DNA of 64,000 nt, taken from Scatosoma sp045124465. GTDB lineage: Bacteria; Bacillota; Clostridia; Christensenellales; Borkfalkiaceae. Location of the stretch: contig JBGVLV010000032.1 of the NCBI GenBank assembly GCA_045124465.1, positions 10,466 through 74,465 on the forward strand. Reading direction: 5' to 3'. Of the stretch, positions 51,853-60,683 are shown piece by piece (within the stretch, counting starts at the first letter, position 1; each line of letters opens with the position of its first letter). Under the pieces are notes generated by a model, which did not search any database, was not told where the DNA came from, and saw only the letters and a program-made list of their open reading frames with translations. The translations under genes were made by a program, and so were the position numbers.

Positions 51853-53088
51853 ATGAAAAAAATAGCAGGAGCTGTACTTGGCGCGGCGTTTGTCTTGATG
51901 GCGCCGACTTTGGGAAAAGGCGTCGAGATAAAAACGGCGGACGCGCAAGCGGAAACGAGCGGATATAGCGTAAATACGGAAGAAAACGCGGTAAAAACGG
52001 CGAAAAACGACGTAGATCTGCAACTGAGGGCAAAGTCCTCGTATCTTATGGATTTCGGCACGGGAACGGTGATATACGCGCAGAACGAAAAGGCGCATCT
52101 GCCGATCGCGAGTATGTGTAAGATCATGACGTTGATATTGTCTTTTGACGCCATAAAGGCGGGCGTTATGGATATGGACGAGCAGATCGCGATCAGCGAA
52201 CGCGCAGCGTCTATGGGCGGTTCGCAGGTATTTTTGGAGGCGAACGCGAAATATCCCGTCAAGGAACTCATCAAAAGCGTCGTCGTCTGTTCGGCAAACG
52301 ACAGTTGCGTAGCGCTTGCGGAAAGAGTAGCGGGAAACGAGGCAGCGTTCATCGACAAAATGAACGAAAAAGCCAAAGAATTAGGCGCGAACGACACTTT
52401 ATTCGCGAATTGTACGGGTCTGCCCAAAGAGCCGCAATATTCGTGTGCGAAAGACGTGGCGACGATGCTCAAAGAATTGCTGTCGCACGAGGAATATTAT
52501 CAATTCGGAAAGGTTTGGCTGGATAAATTCATGCACCCGAAAGGACGGTATACGGAAATTACCAACACCAACAAGCTCGTGCGGTTCTACGACGGCTGCG
52601 ACGGGGGGAAAACGGGCTTTACCAACCAAGCGGGATTCTGTCTTGCGGCGACGGCGAAACGTAACGATATGCGCGTTATTTCCGTCGTGATCGGCGAGGA
52701 AAGCAGCGCGAACCGTTTCGAGGACGTACGGTCGATGTTCGACTACGCGTTCGCGAATTATACGGTCCGCCCGATCGTCGAGGCGAACTCGACTTTGGAA
52801 CAGCCTGCGGCGGTGAGCGGCGGTAAAGCAAAAACGGTAGGCGTTTGCCCCGCGCGTTCCTCGTATACTTTCTCCAAGCGCGGAGAAAAGGGGAACGTTA
52901 CGGTGGAAACGCATATAGAAACGCTGCGCGCGCCGTTTGAAAAAGGAACGCAGGCGGGCGAGCTCGTCGTGTATAAAGATAACGTGGAGATAGACCGCGT
53001 GACCCTTTTGACGAGCGACGGCGTAGAAAAGGCTACTTTCTTCGACCGTTTCCAAGACGTTGCGAGAGGCTGGGACGCCCGTAAATAA
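51853..53088 (+). CDS. D-alanyl-D-alanine carboxypeptidase (DacF-like)
   Basis: A 411-residue low-molecular-weight penicillin-binding protein. Signal sequence in residues 1-30; catalytic SMCK tetrad in LPIASMCKIMTL, SAN in VVCSANDSC, KTG in GGKTGFTNQAG. A C-terminal beta-domain of about 100 residues (PBP5 C-type) follows. It trims peptidoglycan stem peptides outside the membrane. Placed just after spoIVB, a sporulation role like DacF is possible but not shown. Confidence 0.92.
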   Translation: MKKIAGAVLGAAFVLMAPTLGKGVEIKTADAQAETSGYSVNTEENAVKTAKNDVDLQLRAKSSYLMDFGTGTVIYAQNEKAHLPIASMCKIMTLILSFDAIKAGVMDMDEQIAISERAASMGGSQVFLEANAKYPVKELIKSVVVCSANDSCVALAERVAGNEAAFIDKMNEKAKELGANDTLFANCTGLPKEPQYSCAKDVATMLKELLSHEEYYQFGKVWLDKFMHPKGRYTEITNTNKLVRFYDGCDGGKTGFTNQAGFCLAATAKRNDMRVISVVIGEESSANRFEDVRSMFDYAFANYTVRPIVEANSTLEQPAAVSGGKAKTVGVCPARSSYTFSKRGEKGNVTVETHIETLRAPFEKGTQAGELVVYKDNVEIDRVTLLTSDGVEKATFFDRFQDVARGWDARK

Positions 53089-53129
53089 AAGCCGAGCGGG
53101 GAAATTTCGTTCCGATCGTAAAGAAGATA

Positions 53130-53171
53130 AACCGATTTTGCGAAAAAATTTTTGCAAAGTCGGTTTTTTGC
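53130..53171 (+). terminator. Terminator between dacF-like gene and lysA
   Basis: AACCGATTTTGC (53130-53141) pairs with GCAAAGTCGGTT (53154-53165), one G-U, followed by TTTTG. Confidence 0.8.
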
Positions 53172-53193
53172 CGAAAAAACTGCCTTTGTGTTC

Positions 53194-53222
53194 TTGCATT
53201 TTACGGATAAATTTGATAAAAT
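53194..53222 (+). promoter_or_regulatory. Promoter of lysA
   Basis: TTGCAT (53194-53199), a 17-base spacer and TAAAAT (53217-53222), 34 bases before the ATG. Confidence 0.7.
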
Positions 53223-53256
53223 ATTGATAACTTCTTTTTAAAGGACCGTAACACGA

Positions 53257-54594
53257 ATGAACGAGAGAGAAACGTTGAAAATAAACGGAAAAGGACATCT
53301 GGAACTCGGCGGCGCGGATTGCGTGGAACTTGCGGAAAAGTTCGGAACGCCGCTCTATCTTTTCGACGAACGGTATATCCGTAAAATGATGGGTATCTAC
53401 CGCGATACCATCGCGAAAAAATACGACGGGAACGGAATGGTGCTGTACGCCTCCAAAGCCTTTTCCTGCCAGGCGATCTACCGTATCGCGGACGAAGAGG
53501 GTATCGGCGTGGACGTCGTTTCGGGCGGCGAGCTGTACACGGCGCTCAAAGCGGGTTTTCCCGCCGAACGTATCTATATGCACGGCAATAACAAACTCGA
53601 CTACGAGATCGGAGAGGCGCTCGACGCGGGGATAGGATGTATCGTCGCGGACGCGTACTCGGAAATAGATAAGATCGATGCGGAGGCGGCAAAACGCGGC
53701 GTCGTACAGAAAATACTGCTCCGTATCAATCCGGGCGTCGAGGCGCACACGCACGCGTTCGTGCAGACCGCGACGACGGACAGTAAGTTCGGCTTTTCCA
53801 TTCAGGACGGCACGGCGGAACGGGTCACGGCGTACGCGTTGAGCAAAAAGAACGTAGCCCTCCAAGGCTACCATTGCCATATCGGTTCGCAGATATTCGA
53901 AAAACAGTCTTTCGTCATCGCGGTGGAGAAATGTATGGATTTCGCTGCGGAAATGAAGAAAAAACTCGGTTTTACGCTGAAAACGCTCAACCTCGGCGGA
54001 GGGTACGGAATATGGTACACCGACGAGGACAGAAAGATCCCGCCCGAGGGCTACGCGGAATATCTCGAATCGTTGATCGACGCGGTAAAAGCGAAATCCA
54101 AGGAAAAGAAACTGCCTTTGCCGTATCTGCTCATCGAGCCGGGGCGTTCCATCGTCGGCGAGGCGGGGGTCACGCTGTATACGGTCGGCGCGATCAAGGA
54201 TATTCCCGGCGTGAAAAAGTACGTCGCGATCGACGGAGGTATGTTCGACAATCCCCGTTACGCGTTGTATCAGTCCAAGTATACGCCCGTGCTTGCCAAC
54301 CGTGCGAACGAGGAAAATACGGAAGTCGTTTCCATAGCGGGAAAATGCTGCGAGAGCGGCGACCTGATCGCGGTGAACGTAAATCTGCCGAAAGCGGAAA
54401 CGGGGGATATTCTCGCCGTTCTTTCGACGGGCGCGTATAACTATTCGATGGCGATGAACTATAATCGGAATATGATCCCGCCGTGCGTACTCGTAAACGA
54501 CGGACAGGCGGAATATATCGTCCGCCCGCAGTCGTACGAGGATCTCAACCGCAACGACGTTATTCCCGAAAGACTGGCAAAAAAGACGAAATAA
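53257..54594 (+). CDS. lysA: Diaminopimelate decarboxylase
   Basis: A 445-residue PLP enzyme of fold type III. The PLP Lys is in YASKAFSCQA, the phosphate-binding block GGGYGIWY and the EPGRSIVGEAG and CESGDL segments are all present. It makes lysine from meso-diaminopimelate. Own promoter and single-gene transcription are likely. Confidence 0.96.
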   Translation: MNERETLKINGKGHLELGGADCVELAEKFGTPLYLFDERYIRKMMGIYRDTIAKKYDGNGMVLYASKAFSCQAIYRIADEEGIGVDVVSGGELYTALKAGFPAERIYMHGNNKLDYEIGEALDAGIGCIVADAYSEIDKIDAEAAKRGVVQKILLRINPGVEAHTHAFVQTATTDSKFGFSIQDGTAERVTAYALSKKNVALQGYHCHIGSQIFEKQSFVIAVEKCMDFAAEMKKKLGFTLKTLNLGGGYGIWYTDEDRKIPPEGYAEYLESLIDAVKAKSKEKKLPLPYLLIEPGRSIVGEAGVTLYTVGAIKDIPGVKKYVAIDGGMFDNPRYALYQSKYTPVLANRANEENTEVVSIAGKCCESGDLIAVNVNLPKAETGDILAVLSTGAYNYSMAMNYNRNMIPPCVLVNDGQAEYIVRPQSYEDLNRNDVIPERLAKKTK

Positions 54595-54658
54595 CCGTTT
54601 TTTCGCAATATAAGTCGGTAGGGCGTTTCCGATTTCACTAAATTTACGCTTTCCGCAC

Positions 54659-54687
54659 TTGCAATTTTCGGAAAAATATGGTATACT
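54659..54687 (+). promoter_or_regulatory. Promoter of the M50 protease gene, very close to the ATG
   Basis: TTGCAA (54659-54664), a 17-base spacer and TATACT (54682-54687). The ATG at 54697 is only 9 bases beyond the -10, so the mRNA should be leaderless. Confidence 0.75.
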
Positions 54688-54696
54688 ATCGTCGTT

Positions 54697-55383
54697 ATGG
54701 ATTATATTGTTAAAATTTTAGCGCAATTTCTGGCGGTGATGGTCGTGATAACCTTTCACGAATTCGCCCACGCGTACGCGGCGTATAAATGCGGCGATCC
54801 GACGGCGAAATTTTCGGGGCGAATGACTTTGAACCCCTTGAAACATTTCGACCCGCTCGGTATCGTTATGTTCGCATTCGTGGGGTTTGGCTGGGCAAAA
54901 CCCGTTCCCATCAACCCGAACAATTTCAACGACTATAAAAAGGGCTGTCTTTGGACCTCCGCCGCGGGCGTTATCGCGAATTATATAATGGCGTTCGTGT
55001 TCTATCCCGTGTTCGTTTTGACGGTCGCGTATCTTCTGCCCGTGTTCGCGGGGAAATATATGTCGGTGTTTTTGTATGCGCTCACGTATGCATTGTTCGC
55101 CTATTCGCTGAGCTTTTGCGTATTCAATCTCTTGCCCGTCTATCCCTTGGACGGTTTCCGTATCGTGGACGCCGTCAACAGAAAACGGGGTAAGGTCTAT
55201 CGTTTTTTGCGGCAATACGGGTATTATATCCTGCTTGCGCTTATGTTCATAAGTATTCTTGCGGACAATATCTCCGCATTCCGTTATATCGACGTGCTCG
55301 GCTATATTATGCAATTCGCCGTCGGCGTGTTCGGTCGGCCGATAACGTTGTTCTGGAACTGGATATTAGGCTTTATTCTTTAA
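54697..55383 (+). CDS. Site-2 protease family protein (M50, YwhC-like)
   Basis: A 228-residue membrane metalloprotease. Zinc motif HEFAH (residues 21-25) in the first membrane segment, the second ligand region NLLPVYPLDGFRIVDA near residue 150, and four or five further hydrophobic segments. It lacks PDZ and CBS domains, placing it with small YwhC-type peptidases, not SpoIVFB. No ribosome binding site precedes the ATG. Transcribed ahead of scpA. Confidence 0.9.
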   Translation: MDYIVKILAQFLAVMVVITFHEFAHAYAAYKCGDPTAKFSGRMTLNPLKHFDPLGIVMFAFVGFGWAKPVPINPNNFNDYKKGCLWTSAAGVIANYIMAFVFYPVFVLTVAYLLPVFAGKYMSVFLYALTYALFAYSLSFCVFNLLPVYPLDGFRIVDAVNRKRGKVYRFLRQYGYYILLALMFISILADNISAFRYIDVLGYIMQFAVGVFGRPITLFWNWILGFIL

Positions 55384-55404
55384 AAACATATAAGGAAAAA
55401 GAAA

Positions 55405-56238
55405 ATGGAAAAGGAAAAACTGACAGTCAATTCGGTGAAAAATTTCGAAACGGAAGTGGATTATACGACCGTTCTCGATAATTTCGAAGGACCGCTCGAT
55501 CTGTTGCTTTACCTTATCAAAGAGGAAGAGATCGAGATCAAGGACGTTTTCGTTTCGCAGGTCACGGAACAGTTCCTTTCGTATATGAAAGGTCTGCCGT
55601 ATTTGGATATGGAAAAGGCGAGCGAGTATTTGAATATCGCCGCGACCATCATCGATATCAAAGCCAGAAGTCTTGTTCCGCCGCCCGACGACGGGTTCGA
55701 CGATTACGGAGCGGACGACGACTACGATCCCGAAGGCGAACTCATTCACGCGCTCGAAGAGTATAAACAGGTCAAAGATATGCTCAAAGAAGAGGCGGAT
55801 AAGCTCAAAGAACGGGAAACGGTGGGATATTTCTTCAAAGAACCCGAAAAGGATTTCACCGCCACGCAGGTCCAGTACCGCGATCTGACCCTCGACGGAC
55901 TTTTGAAAGCGTTCACGAAAATGATGCTCCGACAGGAGAGTAAAAAGAAAGAGAACGCGCCGCCGCGGGAGATACCCAAGGACATCTATACCGTTCGCGA
56001 CAAGATAAAACATATTCGCGAGCGGGTAATGGAAAAGGAAACGACCGATTTCGAGGAGCTGTTCGACGAGAACTCGACGACGCCGGAGATCGTTACGACC
56101 TTCCAAGCGCTTTTGGAACTTTTGAAACACCAGTTTATTCTCGTAGAGCAAGACGAATTGTTCTCTGCGATTACGATAAGAAAAAATCCCGATAGAAGTG
56201 AGGACGAAGACATTGGAGAAATTGACGAATATAATTGA
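55405..56238 (+). CDS. scpA: Segregation and condensation protein A
   Basis: A 277-residue kleisin. The N-terminal block VLDNFEGPLDLLLYLIKEEEIEIKD is split over the family's standard motif, followed by YLNIAATIIDIKARSLVPPP and an acidic linker, with a winged helix at the C-terminus. Bridges SMC heads in chromosome condensation. Overlaps scpB. Confidence 0.95.
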   Translation: MEKEKLTVNSVKNFETEVDYTTVLDNFEGPLDLLLYLIKEEEIEIKDVFVSQVTEQFLSYMKGLPYLDMEKASEYLNIAATIIDIKARSLVPPPDDGFDDYGADDDYDPEGELIHALEEYKQVKDMLKEEADKLKERETVGYFFKEPEKDFTATQVQYRDLTLDGLLKAFTKMMLRQESKKKENAPPREIPKDIYTVRDKIKHIRERVMEKETTDFEELFDENSTTPEIVTTFQALLELLKHQFILVEQDELFSAITIRKNPDRSEDEDIGEIDEYN

Positions 56239-56914
56239 GGCTATCTTATTTGCGTCGGGCGACGCCGTGCCCGTCGATATGTTAAAGGAAAAACTCGGCG
56301 TTACCAAGAAAGAGGCGGACGAGGCGATACGACAACTGGAAAAGAAATACACGGGCGATTGCGGCATAAGACTTCTGCATTTCAACCATAAATTACAGTT
56401 TGCGACCAACCCCGATTATAAGGACAACGTTTCGCTCGTACTTACGCCCATTCGCGAAAAGGAATTCACCCGTACCATTCTGGAATGTGCCGCCATCATC
56501 GCGTATAAACAGCCTATCACCCGTTCGGAACTCGAAGATTTGCGCGGCGTGAACAGCGATTACGCGATCACGACTCTTATGAGCTTGGATATGATCTATC
56601 CCTGCGGCAGAAAGGACACGCCGGGCAAGCCCGTGCAATACGCTACGACGGATAATTTCTTGAAACGGTTCAAGCTGAAAGCACTTTCCGATCTGCCCGA
56701 CTACAACGAAATGATGAAACGTATCGCGGAACTCAACGCCGCGACCGAAAGTTCGAGTAACTACCTTTACGAAAAGGACGTTTACGATCCCGACGCGGAT
56801 CCCGAATTGCGGGAAGATACGGAAACGCCCGACGAAGAAAAGAAAGAGAGCGACGGTTTCGAATTGCCCGATTTTCTTAAAGATATCGAGGACGGAATCA
56901 TCAAAATACAATAA
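56213..56914 (+). CDS. scpB: Segregation and condensation protein B
   Basis: About 233 residues. Two winged helices: IIEAILFASGDAVPVDMLKE and the conserved RTILECAAIIAYKQPITRSELEDLRGV region. TTG at 56213 is the preferred start (a GTG at 56198 is also open); both lie in the end of scpA, so translation is coupled. A long acidic tail ends the protein. Partner of ScpA in the SMC complex. Confidence 0.93.
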   Translation: MEKLTNIIEAILFASGDAVPVDMLKEKLGVTKKEADEAIRQLEKKYTGDCGIRLLHFNHKLQFATNPDYKDNVSLVLTPIREKEFTRTILECAAIIAYKQPITRSELEDLRGVNSDYAITTLMSLDMIYPCGRKDTPGKPVQYATTDNFLKRFKLKALSDLPDYNEMMKRIAELNAATESSSNYLYEKDVYDPDADPELREDTETPDEEKKESDGFELPDFLKDIEDGIIKIQ

Positions 56915-56947
56915 AAATGTGACCTTAAAAGTACATACTTTCGGACG

Positions 56948-56983
56948 ACCTGCCCATATTGTTGATATGGGCAGGTTTCTTTT
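56948..56983 (+). terminator. Hairpin after scpB that overlaps the start of the next gene
   Basis: ACCTGCCCATAT (56948-56959) and ATATGGGCAGGT (56965-56976), a perfect 12-base stem with loop TGTTG, followed by TTCTTTT. The ATG of the next gene (56967) is inside the right arm. Confidence 0.7.
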
Positions 56984-57521
56984 GCGCGCGACGCTTATCG
57001 TTCTGATAACCGCGACGGCGTTGTTCTTTCCCATCGTGGTGGAAACGGACGCGCATTACGATATGAATCGAAAAAAATTCGGGTTCGCCGTTTTCTTATA
57101 CAAATTTATCAAGGTGATAGGCGGGTACGCCGCGACCTACGAGGGCGGGGTTGCTCTGCACGTTTCTCCGAAAAAAGCCGTTCTGATCCCGTATTCGAAG
57201 ATGAACAGCGAACGAAAACGTTTTTCGTTCGTCAAGACCTTCCGTCTTATCGCGTTCACGCTCACGACGGAAACGGGCGCGGAATATTTAATGCCCGTAT
57301 CGGTGGCGCAAACGGCGTTGCGCGCTTATTTTTTTGCGACGGGCGGGAAAAAGGAGAACGTTGAAAACAACCTTTGGCTGACGGACGGCGACGTATTGCG
57401 AATCTCGCTCAACAGCGTGGTCTATTTCAATCTGTTCATACTTTTGCGTAGTTTTATTAAGTTTTTAAAGGAGAAGATAAAAATATTATGTCGGAAAAAA
57501 ATCAAAAAATCAACAACCTGA
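56967..57521 (+). CDS. DUF2953-like membrane protein
   Basis: About 184 residues with an N-terminal membrane segment (FLLRATLIVLITATALFFP), a beta-rich soluble region and a Lys-rich C-terminus following another hydrophobic patch (SVVYFNLFILLRSFIKFLK). The match to DUF2953 rests on this pattern and on the neighbour ytfJ, which accompanies DUF2953 genes in many spore formers. The start is uncertain: ATG 56967 lies in a hairpin, and GTG 56919 has no ribosome binding site. Its end overlaps ytfJ by 34 bases. Confidence 0.65.
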   Translation: MGRFLLRATLIVLITATALFFPIVVETDAHYDMNRKKFGFAVFLYKFIKVIGGYAATYEGGVALHVSPKKAVLIPYSKMNSERKRFSFVKTFRLIAFTLTTETGAEYLMPVSVAQTALRAYFFATGGKKENVENNLWLTDGDVLRISLNSVVYFNLFILLRSFIKFLKEKIKILCRKKIKKSTT

Positions 57522-57859
57522 TCGACTCTTCCATTCACAACCTCGACAACCTCGCGGACGTAAACACGGTCATCGGTAAACCCATTACGACGGCAAGCGG
57601 ATTTCAGGTCATACCGTTTTCCAAAGTCACGATGGGCAACCTTTCTGGCGGAGGCGAATACGGCGACGTAAAAGTGGTCAAGGAGATCGACGCTTTACCG
57701 TTTGCGGGCGGCAGCGGCGCGGTCGTGAGTATGAAACCGATGGGGTTCCTTATCGACGACGGAAATTCCTGTCATATCCTGCGTATCACGGACGAACCGA
57801 TAGACAATCTTATCGAGCGCGCTGGCGAGATCGTTCGCGATATAATGGCAAAGAACTGA
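57488..57859 (+). CDS. ytfJ: GerW/YtfJ family sporulation protein
   Basis: A 123-residue protein: IDSSIHNLDNLADVNTVIGKP, TASGFQVIPFSKVTMGNLSGGGEYG and GGSGAVVSMKPMGFLI are diagnostic for YtfJ/GerW. It is a spore protein linked to germination in Bacillus. AAAGGAGAAGA precedes the ATG inside the end of the previous gene. Confidence 0.93.
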   Translation: MSEKNQKINNLIDSSIHNLDNLADVNTVIGKPITTASGFQVIPFSKVTMGNLSGGGEYGDVKVVKEIDALPFAGGSGAVVSMKPMGFLIDDGNSCHILRITDEPIDNLIERAGEIVRDIMAKN

Positions 57860-57860
57860 T

Positions 57861-58922
57861 ATGAAAGGGCATGGAACAACTTTCCGCGCGCTCGCCGTTT
57901 CCGCATTGTCGGCAATGTTTTTTGCTCCGAACGTTTTCGGCGGGGGGACCGTTGAAACGAACGCCGACGCGAAAAACTGGGTGGAGGCGAAAGCGGAATG
58001 CGTTTTAGAACTCAACAGCCGCCGTATTCTGTACGCCGCGCATGCGGACGTGCGCCTGCCGATGGCGAGTACGACCAAGATCCTTACCGCCGCGACGGTA
58101 CTCAACGAATGTAAGGATCTGAAAGAGGAGATAACCGTTCCTCCCGAGGCGGCAGGGGTAGAGGGTTCGTCCGTGTATCTGAAAAGCGGCGACGTCTATA
58201 CGGTCGAAGATCTTTTGTACGGTTTGATGTTGCGTTCGGGCAACGATTGCGCTACGGCGCTTGCGTTGCGGTTCGGCGGCAGTATCGGTAACTTTTCCGC
58301 AAAAATGAACGCGACGGCGCAACAGGCGGGCGCGTTGGAAAGCAATTTCGAGAACCCGCACGGTCTGCCGTGCGCCGATCATTATACGACGGCGCGGGAT
58401 CTTGGGTATATTGCCTGTTACGCGTTGCAAAACCCCGTTTTCCGACAGATCGTTTCGACCAAGTATTACGAGCCGCGCCACTGGCAGAATAAGAATAAAA
58501 TGCTCAGTCTGTACAAAGGCGGTATCGGCGTGAAAACGGGCTACACCAAACAGGCGGGCAGATGTCTTGTATCCGCGGCGGAGCGGGAGGGTATGACTCT
58601 CGTCTGCACGGTTTTAAGCTGTCCGACCACGTACGAACGGTCGATGAAATTGCTCGACGACGCGTTCGCCGCATATAAGTACGTTTCTTTGGTCAAAGCG
58701 GATGAGGTATTCGAACTGTCCGACGGAAAAACGACCGTGCAAGCCGTGCCGCAAAGAGAGTTTTCCTATCCGCTCTTAAAAGAGGAGGAAGAACTCGTCG
58801 AGATATGCGCAAAGCCCGTCGGCGAGGGGATCAAAGGAAGAAAATCGGGTGAAATTATCGGAGAATTACAAATATATCTTGCAAAACGGTTGCTTTTTTC
58901 GGGGAATTTATATAAACTATAA
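57861..58922 (+). CDS. D-alanyl-D-alanine carboxypeptidase (second copy in the window)
   Basis: A 353-residue carboxypeptidase with a signal sequence, SxxK in LPMASTTKILTA, SGN in LRSGNDCATAL and KTG in GVKTGYTKQAGR. It has a shorter C-terminal domain than the gene at 51853. One base after the ytfJ stop, so probably expressed with it; a spore-cortex role is a fair inference. Confidence 0.92.
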   Translation: MKGHGTTFRALAVSALSAMFFAPNVFGGGTVETNADAKNWVEAKAECVLELNSRRILYAAHADVRLPMASTTKILTAATVLNECKDLKEEITVPPEAAGVEGSSVYLKSGDVYTVEDLLYGLMLRSGNDCATALALRFGGSIGNFSAKMNATAQQAGALESNFENPHGLPCADHYTTARDLGYIACYALQNPVFRQIVSTKYYEPRHWQNKNKMLSLYKGGIGVKTGYTKQAGRCLVSAAEREGMTLVCTVLSCPTTYERSMKLLDDAFAAYKYVSLVKADEVFELSDGKTTVQAVPQREFSYPLLKEEEELVEICAKPVGEGIKGRKSGEIIGELQIYLAKRLLFSGNLYKL

Positions 58923-58954
58923 GTGAACGAAATTTCCAAGGAAGAAAGTACCTT

Positions 58955-59659
58955 ATGAGAATAAATAAATTTTTGGCGGAAAAAGGCGTTGCCAGCAGAC
59001 GGCACGCGGACGAGATGATCTCCGCCGGTCGGATAAAGATAAACGGCGCGTTGGCTACGCTCGGCGCGGACGTGCAGGACGGCGACGAAGTGCTTGTGGA
59101 CGACAAGCCCGTTTCCGCCGCGGAAAAGAAAGAAGAATTTTATATTATGAACAAGCCCAAAGGGGTCATTTGCACCGTTTCCGACGACAGGGGCAGAAAA
59201 ACGGTAATGGACCTTTTGCCCGAAAACGTGGGTCGGGTGTTTCCCGTGGGCAGATTAGACTACGAAACGGAGGGGTTGTTGATACTCACCAACGACGGCG
59301 CGACGGCGTACCGTCTTACCCATCCGATGAGCGAAGTTCCCAAAACGTATATGGCGAAGATCGAAGGCACGATGACGGAAAAAGACCTCAACCGTATCCG
59401 TTCGGGCGTAGAACTCGACGGCGTTATGACAAAGAAATGCAAAGCGCATATCGTCGAAACGAACAAAGCTTATACGAAAGTGCATATCACGATCACCGAA
59501 GGCCGTAACCGTCAAGTGCGCCGTATGTTCGAGGCGATCGGAAGAAACGTGCAATTTCTGAAACGGATCAGTATCGGCAGGCTCCGTTTATCGGGGCTTG
59601 ACCGCGGCGAAGTGCGCGCGCTCACCGAGGACGAAATACTTTATTTAAAAGGAATTTGA
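58955..59659 (+). CDS. rluB: rRNA pseudouridine synthase (RsuA/RluB family)
   Basis: A 234-residue protein with an N-terminal S4 domain (RINKFLAEKGVASRRHADEM) and a pseudouridine synthase domain whose catalytic Asp is in VGRLDYETEGLLILTNDG; GRNRQVRRMFEAIG follows. Likely target 23S rRNA. Ends against a bidirectional terminator shared with lexA. Confidence 0.92.
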   Translation: MRINKFLAEKGVASRRHADEMISAGRIKINGALATLGADVQDGDEVLVDDKPVSAAEKKEEFYIMNKPKGVICTVSDDRGRKTVMDLLPENVGRVFPVGRLDYETEGLLILTNDGATAYRLTHPMSEVPKTYMAKIEGTMTEKDLNRIRSGVELDGVMTKKCKAHIVETNKAYTKVHITITEGRNRQVRRMFEAIGRNVQFLKRISIGRLRLSGLDRGEVRALTEDEILYLKGI

Positions 59660-59663
59660 CGAA

Positions 59664-59700
59664 AAACTCCCGTTCCGATAAAAACGGAACGGGAGTTTCG
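59664..59700. terminator. Bidirectional terminator between rluB and lexA
   Basis: AAACTCCCGTTCCG (59664-59677) and CGGAACGGGAGTTT (59685-59698) form a perfect 14-base stem, with A/T runs on both sides. Confidence 0.9.
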
Positions 59701-59715
59701 ATTTTAAAAGGGGTT

Positions 59716-60312
59716 TTAAGAGCGGTAATTACGCATTAAACCGACGACTTTGCCCAAGACGGATACTTGCTCGGGTTCGAAGATCATGTCCGCCAACGCC
59801 TCGTTTTCGGGGTGGAGGACGATCTTGCCGTCGCGTTTGAAGAAACGTTTGACCGTTGCGGACTCGTCTACCATTGCGACGACGATGTCGTTATTGTCCG
59901 CGGTGGGTTGACGGCGAACGATGATTTTATCGCCGTTCATAATGCCCGCGTCGATCATCGAAGTACCTTGCACGCGCAGCATAAACAACTCGTCGCCCTT
60001 GAATTCGCCTGCAGGGAAAGTGTAATAGTCCTCGTAATTCTCGTAAGCAAATACGGGTTGACCCGCAGTAACGACGCCGATAAGGGGAATGGTCACGCCC
60101 GTGCCTTTGCCGATGGTCACGGCGCGTTTTTTATTCTCCGTTTTATTGAGATAGCCTTTGGTCTGTAATTTTTCGATATAGCTATGCACGGTCGCGGTCG
60201 ATTTGATACCGCATTCTTTGCCGATCTCGCGCACGGAGGGAGTATAGCCGTTTTCTTCGGAAAATTTTCGGATATAATCCATTACTTTGATCAATTTTTC
60301 CTCGTTTACCAT
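59716..60312 (-). CDS. lexA: LexA repressor
   Basis: A 198-residue LexA. N-terminal winged helix with YTPSVREIGKECGIKSTATVHSYI, self-cleavage site Ala83-Gly84 in GVVTAGQPVF, catalytic Ser118 (GTSMIDAG) and Lys155 (SATVKRFF). It represses SOS genes until RecA triggers cleavage. ACGGAGGCG precedes the ATG. A LexA-like box overlaps its own -35. Confidence 0.97.
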   Translation of the reverse strand: MVNEEKLIKVMDYIRKFSEENGYTPSVREIGKECGIKSTATVHSYIEKLQTKGYLNKTENKKRAVTIGKGTGVTIPLIGVVTAGQPVFAYENYEDYYTFPAGEFKGDELFMLRVQGTSMIDAGIMNGDKIIVRRQPTADNNDIVVAMVDESATVKRFFKRDGKIVLHPENEALADMIFEPEQVSVLGKVVGLMRNYRS

Positions 60313-60345
60313 ATAAAACGCCTCCGTAAGATCTATTTTTTATCA

Positions 60346-60373
60346 TTATACCATATTTTTTTATAAAAAGCAA
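60346..60373 (-). promoter_or_regulatory. Promoter of lexA
   Basis: On the minus strand: TTGCTT (60368-60373), a 16-base spacer and TATAAT (60346-60351). Confidence 0.75.
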
Positions 60374-60384
60374 ACAAATGTTTA
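60371..60384. promoter_or_regulatory. Probable LexA box shared by lexA and a divergent gene
   Basis: CAAACAAATGTTTA has the AAAC-N4-GTTT form close to the Firmicutes consensus CGAAC-N4-GTTCG. It overlaps the lexA -35 and lies 12 bases before the -35 of the divergent promoter. Confidence 0.6.
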
Positions 60385-60395
60385 CCATAATTTAC

Positions 60396-60423
60396 TTGAT
60401 TTTTAAAAATTTTATGGTATAAT
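60396..60423 (+). promoter_or_regulatory. Promoter of the Cys-rich protein gene
   Basis: TTGATT (60396-60401), a 16-base spacer and TATAAT (60418-60423), 30 bases before the ATG at 60454. Confidence 0.75.
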
Positions 60424-60453
60424 ATAGAGGACAAGTAAAAAGCGAGGTAAAAT

Positions 60454-60648
60454 ATGAACGAAAAGAAACTCGGTCAGGAATGTGTGTTATACGACAGGGA
60501 ATGTATCGGTTGTTTGGAATGTGAAACGTGCGATCTCGACCCCAACAAGGTTTGCGACAACTGCGGAAAGTGTATCGAAGTGCAGGACGTCGCGTCGATA
60601 AAGATAGATAAGATTTATATGAATCCCGACGAATACGACGGGAAATAA
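60454..60648 (+). CDS. Small Cys-rich protein, conserved in Clostridia
   Basis: A 64-residue protein with eight Cys, in the arrangement ECVLYDRECIGC, ECETCDLDPNKVCDNCGKC. The spacing suggests zinc or iron-sulfur binding. Similar small proteins occur in many Clostridia but none has a known function to my knowledge. AGCGAGGTAAA precedes the ATG. Divergent from lexA and beside its operator, so SOS control is possible. Confidence 0.8.
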   Translation: MNEKKLGQECVLYDRECIGCLECETCDLDPNKVCDNCGKCIEVQDVASIKIDKIYMNPDEYDGK

Positions 60649-60655
60649 GAAAACA

Positions 60656-60683
60656 AAAACAGATATCTTCGGATACCTGTTTT
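60656..60683. terminator. Terminator between the Cys-rich gene and hflX
   Basis: AAAACAGATATC (60656-60667), a TTCG tetraloop and GATACCTGTTTT (60672-60683) with one mismatch, then ATTTTGT. It overlaps the hflX stop codon region. Confidence 0.8.
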
